DNA of 45,681 nucleotides from Clostridiales bacterium. GTDB taxonomy: Bacteria; Bacillota; Clostridia; Lachnospirales; Lachnospiraceae. The notes under the pieces were generated by a model. That model saw only the letters and a program-made list of their open reading frames with translations, made no database searches and was not told where the DNA came from. A program made the position numbers and the translations under genes. This document shows, piece by piece, positions 1 through 7,992 of this stretch. The stretch covers positions 1-45,681 of the forward strand of contig DUNO01000040.1 of the NCBI GenBank assembly GCA_012839295.1, given 5' to 3'. Numbering within the stretch: position 1 is the stretch's first letter; the number at the start of each line of letters is the position of its first letter.

Positions 1-195
1 AATGTCGGAGACATTATACCATGGAAAAATCACCATGGCATGGCGCTTTGCGCCAGGATGCGCACTCCCGTTGGTCGGCGCCGGTATAATGTCGGAGACA
101 TTATACCATGGAAAAATCACCATGGCATGGCGCTTTGCGCCAGGATGCGCACTCCCGTTGGTCGGCGCCGGTATAATGTCGGAGACATTATACCG
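1..195. repeat. 87-bp tandem repeat behind the spoVD-like gene
   Basis: Two identical 87-bp units (1-87 and 88-174) are followed by the first 21 bases of a third (175-195), and the array runs off the left edge of the window. Each junction holds an inverted repeat, GGTATAATGTC-GGA-GACATTATACC (83-107 and 170-194; half of it at 1-20). Within the unit there are also TGGCGC-TTT-GCGCCA and two CCATGG sites. The last palindrome ends 3 bp beyond the stop codon of the PBP gene at 198, so on the minus strand it would form a hairpin right after that stop. No T-run follows, so it is not a classical terminator. An open reading frame runs through it only because 87 is a multiple of three. Confidence 0.9.
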
Positions 196-197
196 TA

Positions 198-2150
198 TTA
201 CTTTTCATAATACAACACAATATCGCTGCCTTTATCGATATTTTCTCCCGGGAGTGGAAATTGTGCCGTAATTTTATCCCCCTCGCCTGAAGAAAAAGCT
301 TCTCCAAACTCATATAATTTCATCATCTTCTTTACTTCCTCCCTGGTCTTTCCAATGAAATCAGGCATTTCGAATTTTCCAATGTTGTATTGCTCTATCT
401 CTGCCTCCGTATACTTTTCCTCAATACCCATATAAGGAAGGATGTTATCAAATAATTCGGAAATCACCGGTGCCGCTACCGTACCTCCATAATAGATTCC
501 CGTCGGTTCATCAATTAATACCAGTGCCATAACCTGTGGGTTATCCGCAGGTGCAAAGCCGATGAAAGAAGATATGTATTTATTGCTGCTTCTCGGTAAT
601 TTTTCCGAGGTAGCCGTCTTACCCCCGATACGGAAGCCCGGGAGATAAGCCCTTTTTCCTGTTCCTTCTGCTACTACTGCCTCAAGCAGCTCCTTCATTG
701 TATCAGAAGTCTCCTTCGATACCACATTATCCGTGGTATTATAGTCTAAGGCACGTATATAGGTGCCGTCTGCCGTTCTCACCTGGGTGCCCAGATGTGG
801 AGTAACCAAGGTTCCTCCATTTACAACCGCGCTGGAGGCAACCATTAACTGTAAGGGGGTGATCTGGAAGGACTGCCCGAAGGACATGGTCGCAAGCTCT
901 ACCGCTCCTATATTATCAATCTTATGCATAATGGAATTGGCTTCCCCCGGAAGATCAATTCCCGTCTTGTTAAAAAGGCCAAGCCTTTTATAATAGGTAT
1001 ACATTTTTTCGACCCCTACCCTTGCCCCAAGCTCCATAAATACCGGGTTGCAGGAGTTCTTTATCCCGTCGACAAAGGTCTGGCTGCCATGTCCGCCTGC
1101 CTTATGGCATCGGATGAGCCGGTCCTCTACACGCTTATAGCCCGGACAAAAGAAGGTATCTGATAATTTTACTACCCCTTCCTCCAAGGCGGCAGTGGCC
1201 GTAATGATCTTAAAGGTGGAGCCTGGCTCATAGGTGTCACTGATGCAGGCATTTCTCCACATTCCATTTAACAGCTCATTCATTTTCTCGGAAGAGAGGG
1301 TCTGCCCCTCATAATCCTTTGCAATTTCATCAATTAAGGTATAGGGATCATTTAAATCAAATTCCGGGGCGTTAACCATGGCATAAATTTCCCCGTTTTG
1401 CGGGTTCATAACGATAAGCTTTACATTGTTGGCGATTTTGGATTCCATCACCTTCTCTGCCGCCTGCTCCGCATACTTTTGGATGTTGACATCCAGGCTG
1501 ATGTACAAATCGCTTCCGGCCTGGGGCTCTATCCGGCTCTCCGCCGCATTCTCTATCTCCACACCATAGGCCGTGGTCAGGGTCAGAATTGTTCCGTCAA
1601 TCCCCTTTAAATATTTGTCATACTTTACCTCCAGCCCGATAATCCCCTGATTATCGCTGCCGGTAAAGCCAATCACCTTGGATGCAAGGCTTCCGTAAGG
1701 ATAGTATCTTTTATAATCTTCATCTACCATTACCCCGTTTAAGTCATATTCCCTGATTTTATCAGCAATTTCCTTATCTACATTAGATTTTATCCTTTCA
1801 ATGGAGGACACCTTTTCCACTCTTTTACGGACCTTTTCCTCCGAAAGGCCAAGGAGCTCAGATAACACCTCTACAACCCGGTCCGGGTCGGTTATCTGGG
1901 CGTGGATCACGGATATGGTGCATACCGGCTTATTGGTTGCCAGCAGGGTTCCATTCGCATCATAGATGGAGCCGCGCTTCGCTTTAATGGACCGTTCCCT
2001 TTCATGCAGGGCCTGCGCCCGCTCAGCATAGTCCTCGGACTTAAATATCATCAGGTATCCCAAACGGGCTACCAGGCTGACTGCAACAATAAGAACCACC
2101 ACAACTACGGTTAAAATGTTTCTTCTATTATAAGTTCTGCTTTTCGACAT
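198..2150 (-). CDS. spoVD: SpoVD-like class B penicillin-binding protein with PASTA domain
   Basis: A 650-residue peptidoglycan DD-transpeptidase that crosslinks wall peptides outside the membrane. A single N-terminal membrane segment lies at about residues 13-35, followed by the PBP dimerisation domain and a transpeptidase domain. That domain has the nucleophile motif STFK and the motif SCN. One PASTA domain closes the protein from about residue 590. The single PASTA domain matches SpoVD, the spore-cortex PBP, better than vegetative PbpB/FtsI, which usually has two. The third active-site motif reads KTA (in GGKTATSEK) where KTG is expected. The gene is last of the visible mraZ cluster, 154 bp after the other PBP. 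The start ATG is preceded by a weak AAGG site. The choice between SpoVD and a divisome PBP is inference. Confidence 0.85.
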   Translation of the reverse strand: MSKSRTYNRRNILTVVVVVLIVAVSLVARLGYLMIFKSEDYAERAQALHERERSIKAKRGSIYDANGTLLATNKPVCTISVIHAQITDPDRVVEVLSELLGLSEEKVRKRVEKVSSIERIKSNVDKEIADKIREYDLNGVMVDEDYKRYYPYGSLASKVIGFTGSDNQGIIGLEVKYDKYLKGIDGTILTLTTAYGVEIENAAESRIEPQAGSDLYISLDVNIQKYAEQAAEKVMESKIANNVKLIVMNPQNGEIYAMVNAPEFDLNDPYTLIDEIAKDYEGQTLSSEKMNELLNGMWRNACISDTYEPGSTFKIITATAALEEGVVKLSDTFFCPGYKRVEDRLIRCHKAGGHGSQTFVDGIKNSCNPVFMELGARVGVEKMYTYYKRLGLFNKTGIDLPGEANSIMHKIDNIGAVELATMSFGQSFQITPLQLMVASSAVVNGGTLVTPHLGTQVRTADGTYIRALDYNTTDNVVSKETSDTMKELLEAVVAEGTGKRAYLPGFRIGGKTATSEKLPRSSNKYISSFIGFAPADNPQVMALVLIDEPTGIYYGGTVAAPVISELFDNILPYMGIEEKYTEAEIEQYNIGKFEMPDFIGKTREEVKKMMKLYEFGEAFSSGEGDKITAQFPLPGENIDKGSDIVLYYEK

Positions 2151-2304
2151 GGCTTCATAACCTTAAAACTCTTATCGATTCATTTTATTACAGTAGTTGC
2201 CGCTTTATTCACGGTGGTGGGACTTAGTTTTTCCCGGAAGCGGTATTTACACTTTCTAGGAACCCTTTTCCGGGAAATCCTTCTCCCCGAAATTTCTTTT
2301 TGGT

Positions 2305-4470
2305 TTACTCAATTGCATCCCCATTAAACTCATCCTCTGAGGAATTATTTTCAGCTCCTGCGCCTTCATTGCCCTCTTCTCCTGATGCTGAACCTGACGC
2401 ATTGCTTGAATTTGTATCGCCTGAAGCCGTATCATCCCCAGCTTCTCCATTTGCTGTATTATTCCCGGGCGTAGTCCCTCCGTTTTCCTCATTATTTCCA
2501 GTTCCCGCATTATCCCCAGCCTGGGCTGTTCCACCCGCATTATTTCCGGCGGAAGCTGCCCCCTGGGTCTCATTATTTGCCGCATTATTTCCGGCACCGG
2601 TTCCCTGGCCTTGTTGTCCTGTAGTATTCGCATCCCCGGAGGTTCCATCCTCCAGCAGGTAGTCGATATCGCCCTTTGGATAGATATCAAGGGCCGGAAG
2701 GATCTCCTTTAATATTTTACTTGCGAAGGTGGTGGCAATGGAGCTGTCGGCCTGCTTCACCACATTCTGGGGCTCATCGATCATCACGTAGATTACGATC
2801 TCCGGATTAATGGCCGGAACACAGCCTAAGAAGGATACCACATAGGTCTTCGCCTCACGGGGCAGCTTCTGTGCCGTACCGGTCTTGCCTCCAATAGCAT
2901 AGCCCTCTACCTTGGCTCCCTGGGCAGTTCCTGCCTCAACAGTCTGGTATAACGCCTGCTGGATAAAATCCGAGGTCTGCGCCGACACCGTCTGCCTGAC
3001 CACAATTCCCGTATTCTCTTTTACCGTAGCACCGTTGTCATTTACAATTTTCTTCATCACATGGGGCTGGTAATAGCTTCCCCCATTTACGAGGGAGGAA
3101 AAAGCGGAAACCATCTGGAGCATGGTGGTGGTAAAGGATTGACCGAAGCTGCTGGTTGCCAGCTCCGTCGCATTTAAACTGTTCTTGGCAATGATGAGGC
3201 CTCCCTCTTCTCCCGGAAGATCTACTCCTGTTTTTTTGCCAAATCCAAAATTATTCTCATACCGGTAGAAAATATCCTTCCCTTCCTTTGCAACGATCTG
3301 CATCAGGGCATCGTTACAGGAAAGCATAAGGCTCTGTGTCAAAGTAATCTCCCCATGACCTGACCTTTTGCTACAATGGATGGGCTTCTGCCCTGCTACT
3401 ACCACTTCACTGCCGTCACAGTAATAGGTTGAATCCTTTCCAACTACACCCTCCTCCAAGGCAGCTGCAATGGTAACCGGCTTAAAGGTTGAGCCCGGTT
3501 CGAAGCCGCTGCTGATGACATCATTTTTCCATAATGCATTTAACGCTTCTGTCTTCTGCTCATCCGTCATTGCCTCAATTTCCTTCTTGGTATAAATCCC
3601 TTTCAGGCTCTGGGGATTATTGAGGTCATATTCCTGGTTAGAGGCCATGGCAAGTATTTCCCCGTTGTTCGGGTTCATTACCAATATCCCTATTCCCTTG
3701 CTGCCGATTTCCTTATTAAATTCAACAATTTTCTCCTGGATGATTCTTTGTACATTTGCATCAATGGTGCTGATAACGGAATTTCCATTGACTGCTTTCT
3801 TTACGATCCGCTCCAGGTCAAGCTCGGAATCGTAATAACCGTATTCCCTTCCGTTCGTTCCATTAAGCTCATTGCTGTAGTATTCTTCAATTCCCCAAAA
3901 TCCGTTATTATCAGCTGAGGTAAAGCCAATGATATCACAGGCAAGCGTATTATAAGGATAAGTTCTTACATACTGTTCCTCAAACCATATGCCAATGATG
4001 GAATTCTCTTTATCCTCCATCAGCTTCTTGAAGCTCTGGACCACATCATATTTTAATTCCTTGAGTAAAATGGTGTATTGGCTCTCCGGCTTTGAATCTA
4101 AGATTTCCTGGACCGCGGCATTCTCCACCCCAAAGGTGTCCTTTAATGCCTTCATGGTAGGTTCGATGCATTTCTCGTTTTCCAGCAAACGCTTAGGGTC
4201 AAGAATCAGGCGGTATTGTAATTCACTGGTGGCCAGCACTGTCCCATTCCGGTCCAGGATATCCCCACGCTTATATGGCAGCACGGAGCTGACATAGGAT
4301 TGTCTGGACAATACCTTTTTCGCATACCGGTCCCCGTCCGTTTGGACAATATAAACCAGCCTGACCATCAGTGCCACTAAAACAAGCGCAACAACACAAA
4401 ATACAAGCAAGAGTCTTGCTTGCATCCGTGAATTAAAGCTCCGGTTCGTTTTCCCTGATAATTGTCTCAT
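2305..4470 (-). CDS. Class B penicillin-binding protein (FtsI/PBP2-type) with long low-complexity tail
   Basis: A 721-residue transpeptidase with a short basic cytoplasmic start, one membrane segment at about residues 18-40, a dimerisation domain and a transpeptidase domain. All three active-site motifs are intact: STFK, SCN and KTGTAQ. It probably serves septal wall synthesis, because it sits directly after ftsL in the dcw order mraZ-rsmH-ftsL-pbp. It has no PASTA domain. Instead the last 110 or so residues are a low-complexity tail rich in Asn, Gly, Ala, Thr, Ser and acidic residues, exposed outside the membrane. A GAGGTG ribosome binding site precedes the ATG. Being one of two adjacent class B PBPs fits a sporulating clostridium with a division and a sporulation enzyme. 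Confidence 0.88.
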   Translation of the reverse strand: MRQLSGKTNRSFNSRMQARLLLVFCVVALVLVALMVRLVYIVQTDGDRYAKKVLSRQSYVSSVLPYKRGDILDRNGTVLATSELQYRLILDPKRLLENEKCIEPTMKALKDTFGVENAAVQEILDSKPESQYTILLKELKYDVVQSFKKLMEDKENSIIGIWFEEQYVRTYPYNTLACDIIGFTSADNNGFWGIEEYYSNELNGTNGREYGYYDSELDLERIVKKAVNGNSVISTIDANVQRIIQEKIVEFNKEIGSKGIGILVMNPNNGEILAMASNQEYDLNNPQSLKGIYTKKEIEAMTDEQKTEALNALWKNDVISSGFEPGSTFKPVTIAAALEEGVVGKDSTYYCDGSEVVVAGQKPIHCSKRSGHGEITLTQSLMLSCNDALMQIVAKEGKDIFYRYENNFGFGKKTGVDLPGEEGGLIIAKNSLNATELATSSFGQSFTTTMLQMVSAFSSLVNGGSYYQPHVMKKIVNDNGATVKENTGIVVRQTVSAQTSDFIQQALYQTVEAGTAQGAKVEGYAIGGKTGTAQKLPREAKTYVVSFLGCVPAINPEIVIYVMIDEPQNVVKQADSSIATTFASKILKEILPALDIYPKGDIDYLLEDGTSGDANTTGQQGQGTGAGNNAANNETQGAASAGNNAGGTAQAGDNAGTGNNEENGGTTPGNNTANGEAGDDTASGDTNSSNASGSASGEEGNEGAGAENNSSEDEFNGDAIE

Positions 4471-4515
4471 TGTATTTTCACCTCATAGCCTTTCCCTTTT
4501 CACCTGCGTACCTTT

Positions 4516-5001
4516 TTACTCCGGTATATCCTCATATTGCCTTACATAGCCATCATCCTGGCTCTTATAAGTGATTACCTCATTTTTATTCGGATATACC
4601 ATGCCTAACTCTTCTACGGCCACCTTATAAATATAGCCCAAATCAGGCTGCGTATCAATAGTAGCATAGGCTGCGTTATTCTCATTTGTCAGGGCCTTGA
4701 GATTCTTTTCCATGGAAACAATCGATTTTTCCATGGAGCTTACCTTCCACTGAAGCTGTAAATACTGGGCACATACCAATACAGAAATTACCGTTGCCAC
4801 CGTAAGCACCGTTAAGGATGCCAGGTTGATTCCTGAGAAAGCCCTTGTCTTTCTGTGGGGTCGTCTCTGCGGCGCTGGCATCTCCCGGATCCGTTCTTCT
4901 CTTCTTCTCTCCGGTACCGCATTCAGCTTTCGTACTGTACTTCCATCCACATAGCTTGTCCTGGAATCTTCCGGTTCATATCTTCTCCTCTTTGCCTCCA
5001 T
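4516..5001 (-). CDS. ftsL: FtsL-like division protein
   Basis: A 161-residue bitopic membrane protein. The first 50 or so residues are highly charged and cytoplasmic, then one membrane segment (about 54-76) and an extracytoplasmic coiled-coil stretch (QLQWKVSSMEKSIVSMEKNL) follow. FtsL proteins scaffold the FtsB-FtsQ complex and activate the septal PBP. Sequence conservation in this family is low, so the call rests on topology, size and the position between rsmH and the PBP gene. The ribosome binding site GGGAGGGAG lies upstream of the ATG. The gap to the downstream PBP is 45 bp, consistent with one operon. Confidence 0.75.
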   Translation of the reverse strand: MEAKRRRYEPEDSRTSYVDGSTVRKLNAVPERRREERIREMPAPQRRPHRKTRAFSGINLASLTVLTVATVISVLVCAQYLQLQWKVSSMEKSIVSMEKNLKALTNENNAAYATIDTQPDLGYIYKVAVEELGMVYPNKNEVITYKSQDDGYVRQYEDIPE

Positions 5002-5087
5002 GCAAGATCTCCCTCCCTATTGTTCCGAAGAATCAGGCTCTTGCGCTGTTTACAATCACCCGCTTCTTAACTGTTGTCCTTTTTTAT

Positions 5088-5135
5088 GTCCATGCCCTTT
5101 TCCGCTCAAAATGCCATAAAAGTGCTGGCATGGAC
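5088..5135 (-). other. Hairpin in the rsmH-ftsL gap
   Basis: GTCCATGCC (5088-5096) and GGCATGGAC (5127-5135) form a perfect 9-bp inverted repeat around a 30-base loop, within the 158-bp gap between rsmH and ftsL. On the minus strand no T-run follows, so it is more likely an mRNA stem that affects stability or processing than a terminator. Confidence 0.4.
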
Positions 5136-5159
5136 CTGGTCCCACTTCGTTCACTAATT

Positions 5160-6098
5160 TTATTCTTTCAACCTTTCAAACACTCTTAATTTTGCGCTTT
5201 TTGATCTTGAATTATTCTCCAGTTCCTCCTCCGACGGAAGAATCGGTTTTCTGGAGATTACCTTTCCCCTGGGTAGCTTACCGCATACACACACCGGAAA
5301 ATCCGGCGGACATGTACATGGGTTCTCATTTTGTCTAAAGGAAGCCTTTACGATTCTGTCCTCCAGCGAATGGAAGGTGATAATGCAAAGCCTCCCTCCC
5401 GGCGCCAGTAAATCAATCATATCCTGAAGCGTGTCCCTAAGCACCTCAAGCTCCCTGTTTAGCTCAATCCGGATTGCCTGGAATGTCCTTTTTGCCGGGT
5501 GTCCGGAATTCATCCTTATCTTCATCGGTATTGCCGCTTTGATTACCTCAGTCAATTCAAAGGTTGTCCCAATGGGCTTTTCCGCTCTTCTACGGACAAT
5601 ATGCTTGGCTATATTTTTAGCAAAATTGTCTTCCCCATAATCCCGGATGATGCGGAACAGCTCCATTTCACTGTAATTATTTATAATATCCTTTGCAGTA
5701 AGCTCCCCTCTTGTATCCATCCTCATGTCAAGGGGTGCATCCTCCTTATAAGAAAATCCTCTCTCCGGCGTATCAAGCTGATAGGAGGAAACTCCAAGGT
5801 CCAGCAGGATCCCGTCCACACTCTCTATGGATAAATCCTTTAAGACCTGCTTCATATCACAATAGTTGCTTCTTACAACCGTAACCCGGTCTTTAAATTC
5901 CGAAAGCCGTTCACTGGCTGCAGCAATCGCGGCCTCATCCTGGTCAATCCCGATTAACCTTCCGGTTGTCAACCTCTTCGCAATCTCATAGGAATGCCCT
6001 CCGCCGCCCAGGGTTCCATCCACATAGATACCCTCCGGCTTAATATTCAGATGCTCTATCGTTTCTTCCAACAACACTGATATATGCTTAAACGCCAT
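5160..6098 (-). CDS. rsmH: 16S rRNA (cytosine1402-N4)-methyltransferase
   Basis: A 312-residue SAM-dependent enzyme (MraW) that N4-methylates C1402 in the ribosomal decoding centre. Diagnostic stretches are [11 protein letters not shown] for SAM binding, [11 protein letters not shown] near the catalytic core, and the C-terminal region [13 protein letters not shown] Cys cluster ([13 protein letters not shown]) occurs late in the protein, as in many homologues. The ATG at 6098 is chosen because GGGAGG lies 8 nt upstream; an in-frame TTG two codons earlier is too close to that site. It is the second gene of the cluster after mraZ, the classic order. Confidence 0.95.
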   Translation of the reverse strand: MAFKHISVLLEETIEHLNIKPEGIYVDGTLGGGGHSYEIAKRLTTGRLIGIDQDEAAIAAASERLSEFKDRVTVVRSNYCDMKQVLKDLSIESVDGILLDLGVSSYQLDTPERGFSYKEDAPLDMRMDTRGELTAKDIINNYSEMELFRIIRDYGEDNFAKNIAKHIVRRRAEKPIGTTFELTEVIKAAIPMKIRMNSGHPAKRTFQAIRIELNRELEVLRDTLQDMIDLLAPGGRLCIITFHSLEDRIVKASFRQNENPCTCPPDFPVCVCGKLPRGKVISRKPILPSEEELENNSRSKSAKLRVFERLKE

Positions 6099-6265
6099 TA
6101 CCAAATCCTCCCATTGAAGGCTTTTGCCTCCGTATTATGGAGGATTCCCCTCCATCTTACTTACCGTAGGATTTTCCTCCAGTAATTTTCATGCAAGAAT
6201 CCGCCCCAGCGTCCTCCTGCACTCTTATGTATATAAACCCAGCTCTGTGGTTCATCCGCTGACAG

Positions 6266-6694
6266 CTAAAAGCTAATCCCATACTGTGACATATGCTCTG
6301 CAATAGCATCCACATCTTCATAATCATTATTGTTCTCCCAGCGTTCCTTACTCCAGATCTCTATCTTGTTCAGTACACCGACAAATACAATATCCTTATC
6401 AAGTCCTGCGCATTCCCGGAGCTTCATTGGTATCAAAGCCCTACCCTGCTTGTCCACCTCACAGGCAGCGGCCTTTGCTAAAAAGTAACGCTGTAATTGA
6501 CGGGCTTCCTTGGTGCCTGGCAGCTTTGCCAGCTCCTCCGAAAAGGTCTGCCATTCTGTTTTTGGGTATACAAAGAGACAACCATCCAGACCCGCGGTGA
6601 TAACAAATTCCTCACCAAGGCCTTCACGGAATTTAGATGGTATGATAATCCTTCCCTTTGAATCGATCGAGTGGTCGAATTCACCCATGAACAT
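6266..6694 (-). CDS. mraZ: Transcriptional regulator MraZ
   Basis: A 142-residue double AbrB-like (SpoVT/AbrB fold) DNA-binding protein, the usual first gene of the dcw cluster and a regulator of its own operon. The N-terminus MFMGEFDHSIDSKGR and the second repeat with CEVDKQGRALIP are the two family signatures. Length is normal for the family. AAGGTG stands before the ATG. Four GTGGAG boxes and a strong promoter lie upstream (6757-6842), so autoregulation can be read from the sequence. Confidence 0.96.
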   Translation of the reverse strand: MFMGEFDHSIDSKGRIIIPSKFREGLGEEFVITAGLDGCLFVYPKTEWQTFSEELAKLPGTKEARQLQRYFLAKAAACEVDKQGRALIPMKLRECAGLDKDIVFVGVLNKIEIWSKERWENNNDYEDVDAIAEHMSQYGISF

Positions 6695-6756
6695 CCGGCT
6701 TCACCTTCTTCCAGCGTGAAATAGGGAGGCTTGTCTTGTGGAAAGCTTCGCTTTCA

Positions 6757-6803
6757 CTCCACTTCCATGGTCCTTTACTCCACTTCACTCCACTTTGCTC
6801 CAC
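6757..6803 (-). promoter_or_regulatory. MraZ operator boxes
   Basis: The minus strand has GTGGAG at 6798-6803, 6788-6793 and 6778-6783, spaced exactly 10 bp, and a fourth at 6757-6762, 21 bp further on. Direct GTGGAG-type repeats with about one helical turn between them are the known form of MraZ binding sites. They begin about 10 bp downstream of the predicted -10, where a bound protein would hinder initiation. Confidence 0.8.
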
Positions 6804-6813
6804 TAATAGGTTC

Positions 6814-6842
6814 ATTTTATCTTAAAAATGGGAATATATCAA
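6814..6842 (-). promoter_or_regulatory. Promoter of the mraZ operon
   Basis: On the minus strand TTGATA (6837-6842), a 17-bp spacer and TAAAAT (6814-6819) form a near-consensus sigma-A promoter about 120 bp upstream of mraZ, immediately followed by the MraZ boxes. Confidence 0.8.
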
Positions 6843-6853
6843 GGGAAAAACAC

Positions 6854-6897
6854 AAAAAAATAATGCGGAAAGCCTTATAACTATAGGCTTTCCGCAT
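6854..6897 (-). terminator. Rho-independent terminator upstream of the mraZ promoter
   Basis: The 13-bp arms ATGCGGAAAGCCT (6863-6875) and AGGCTTTCCGCAT (6885-6897) are followed on the minus strand by a T-rich tract (6854-6860). With the terminator at 6967-7006 it forms a double stop that shields the mraZ promoter from the lgt transcript. Confidence 0.85.
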
Positions 6898-6966
6898 GTA
6901 TGCGATTCTATGTACTAGATATAGTATTTTTTATTTTTTTTTATCTATATATGCCCTTTTCCTATA

Positions 6967-7006
6967 AAAAATAAGGAATAAGAAATTAGTCCTATTCCTT
7001 ATTTTT
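6967..7006 (-). terminator. Rho-independent terminator after lgt
   Basis: The arms AAAAATAAGGAATA and TATTCCTTATTTTT pair over 14 bp, with a run of T on the minus strand at the end, 24 bp behind the lgt stop codon. The symmetric A/T ends would let it also act on the plus strand. Confidence 0.8.
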
Positions 7007-7029
7007 ACATTTACATAAGTACCCTCAAA

Positions 7030-7962
7030 TCATTTCACTGCTACAACCTTCTTCTTATAAACCCATATCCCAACCGCAAAAACAATAATCAAAGCCGACA
7101 AAAGCTGGGATACCGCCAGAGGAGTTCCCCACAGGAACAGCTGGTCCGTGCGCAGCCCTTCCATCCAAACCCTGCCAAGACCGTAGCCCACCAGGTAGAA
7201 CAGCATGACTTCCCCGTCAAACTTCTTATGCTTTGTATATATCAACAGCAGGATGAGCAGGCATAAATTCCAGAGGGACTCATACAGAAAAGTCGGATGG
7301 ACCTGGATATATTCCACTCCATTGACACTCACAATATGGTCCCGGATCTCCAGGATCCGGTTCAAGGCCTCAGGCTTTCCGGTATAAAGCTCCTGCAGCC
7401 GCGCCACCGATACAGAATCATGGTATATATTTGAAACTGCGTTGCGCCCAACCTGCATGGCAAAAAGTCCGTCCGTATATTTCCCAAAGGCTTCCCTGTT
7501 GAAAAAATTACCCCAGCGCCCGATCATCTGACCCGCTACCAGACCAATACAGCTGGTATCCGCCAACAGCCAGAAGGAGTACCTTTTCACCTTGGAATAG
7601 ATAACCGCCGCTGCTACGGCCGCAATGATTCCTCCGTAAATTGCCAGGCCTCCCGTCCTTAGGTTAAATATGGACAAGGGGCGGTCAGCAAATTCCTCCC
7701 AGGCAAAGATCACATAATAGGCCCTGGCACCAATAACCGCGCAGACAATTGCAATCAGCGCAAAATCCAGGTACAGCTCCGGGTTTTGCCCTGTCCTCCT
7801 TGCCACCCCTTCGGCAATCAGCCAGCCAACCAGCATGCCAAGCCCAATCACGACACCGTAATACGCAATATGGTACCCGAAGATGTCAAAGCCGGAACCA
7901 ACATTCTCAAACTCGATTCCAAGATGGGGAAAAATAATATTTGAACTCAATATCGCCTGCAA
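7030..7962 (-). CDS. lgt: Prolipoprotein diacylglyceryl transferase
   Basis: A 310-residue polytopic membrane enzyme that transfers diacylglycerol from phosphatidylglycerol to the lipobox cysteine of prolipoproteins, the first step of lipoprotein maturation. The Lgt signature GRWGNFFNREAFG is intact, as is the later HPTFLYESLWN region; about seven hydrophobic segments are visible. The start is a TTG preceded by an AAGGCGGTG-like site; no in-frame ATG exists upstream before the stop. It is the last gene of the long housekeeping run, 30 bp after ychF, and is followed by a terminator. Substrates in this window include the GerMN lipoprotein at 28390. Confidence 0.95.
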   Translation of the reverse strand: MQAILSSNIIFPHLGIEFENVGSGFDIFGYHIAYYGVVIGLGMLVGWLIAEGVARRTGQNPELYLDFALIAIVCAVIGARAYYVIFAWEEFADRPLSIFNLRTGGLAIYGGIIAAVAAAVIYSKVKRYSFWLLADTSCIGLVAGQMIGRWGNFFNREAFGKYTDGLFAMQVGRNAVSNIYHDSVSVARLQELYTGKPEALNRILEIRDHIVSVNGVEYIQVHPTFLYESLWNLCLLILLLIYTKHKKFDGEVMLFYLVGYGLGRVWMEGLRTDQLFLWGTPLAVSQLLSALIIVFAVGIWVYKKKVVAVK

Positions 7963-7992
7963 AGCATCACCGCCTTTAATTTGTTTTCAACC

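Noticed and set aside
1-195. CRISPR array
   Set aside because: The whole 87-bp unit repeats without unique spacers, and no cas genes are present.
2-271. Open frame of 89 codons with a 29-residue repeat
   Set aside because: It is open only because the 87-bp DNA repeat has a length divisible by three. It lacks a ribosome binding site and runs into the spoVD-like gene on the other strand.
2256-2690. 144-codon frame rich in Met, Arg and Gln
   Set aside because: It is an alternative frame of the low-complexity tail of the PBP gene on the same strand, produced by repetitive codons.
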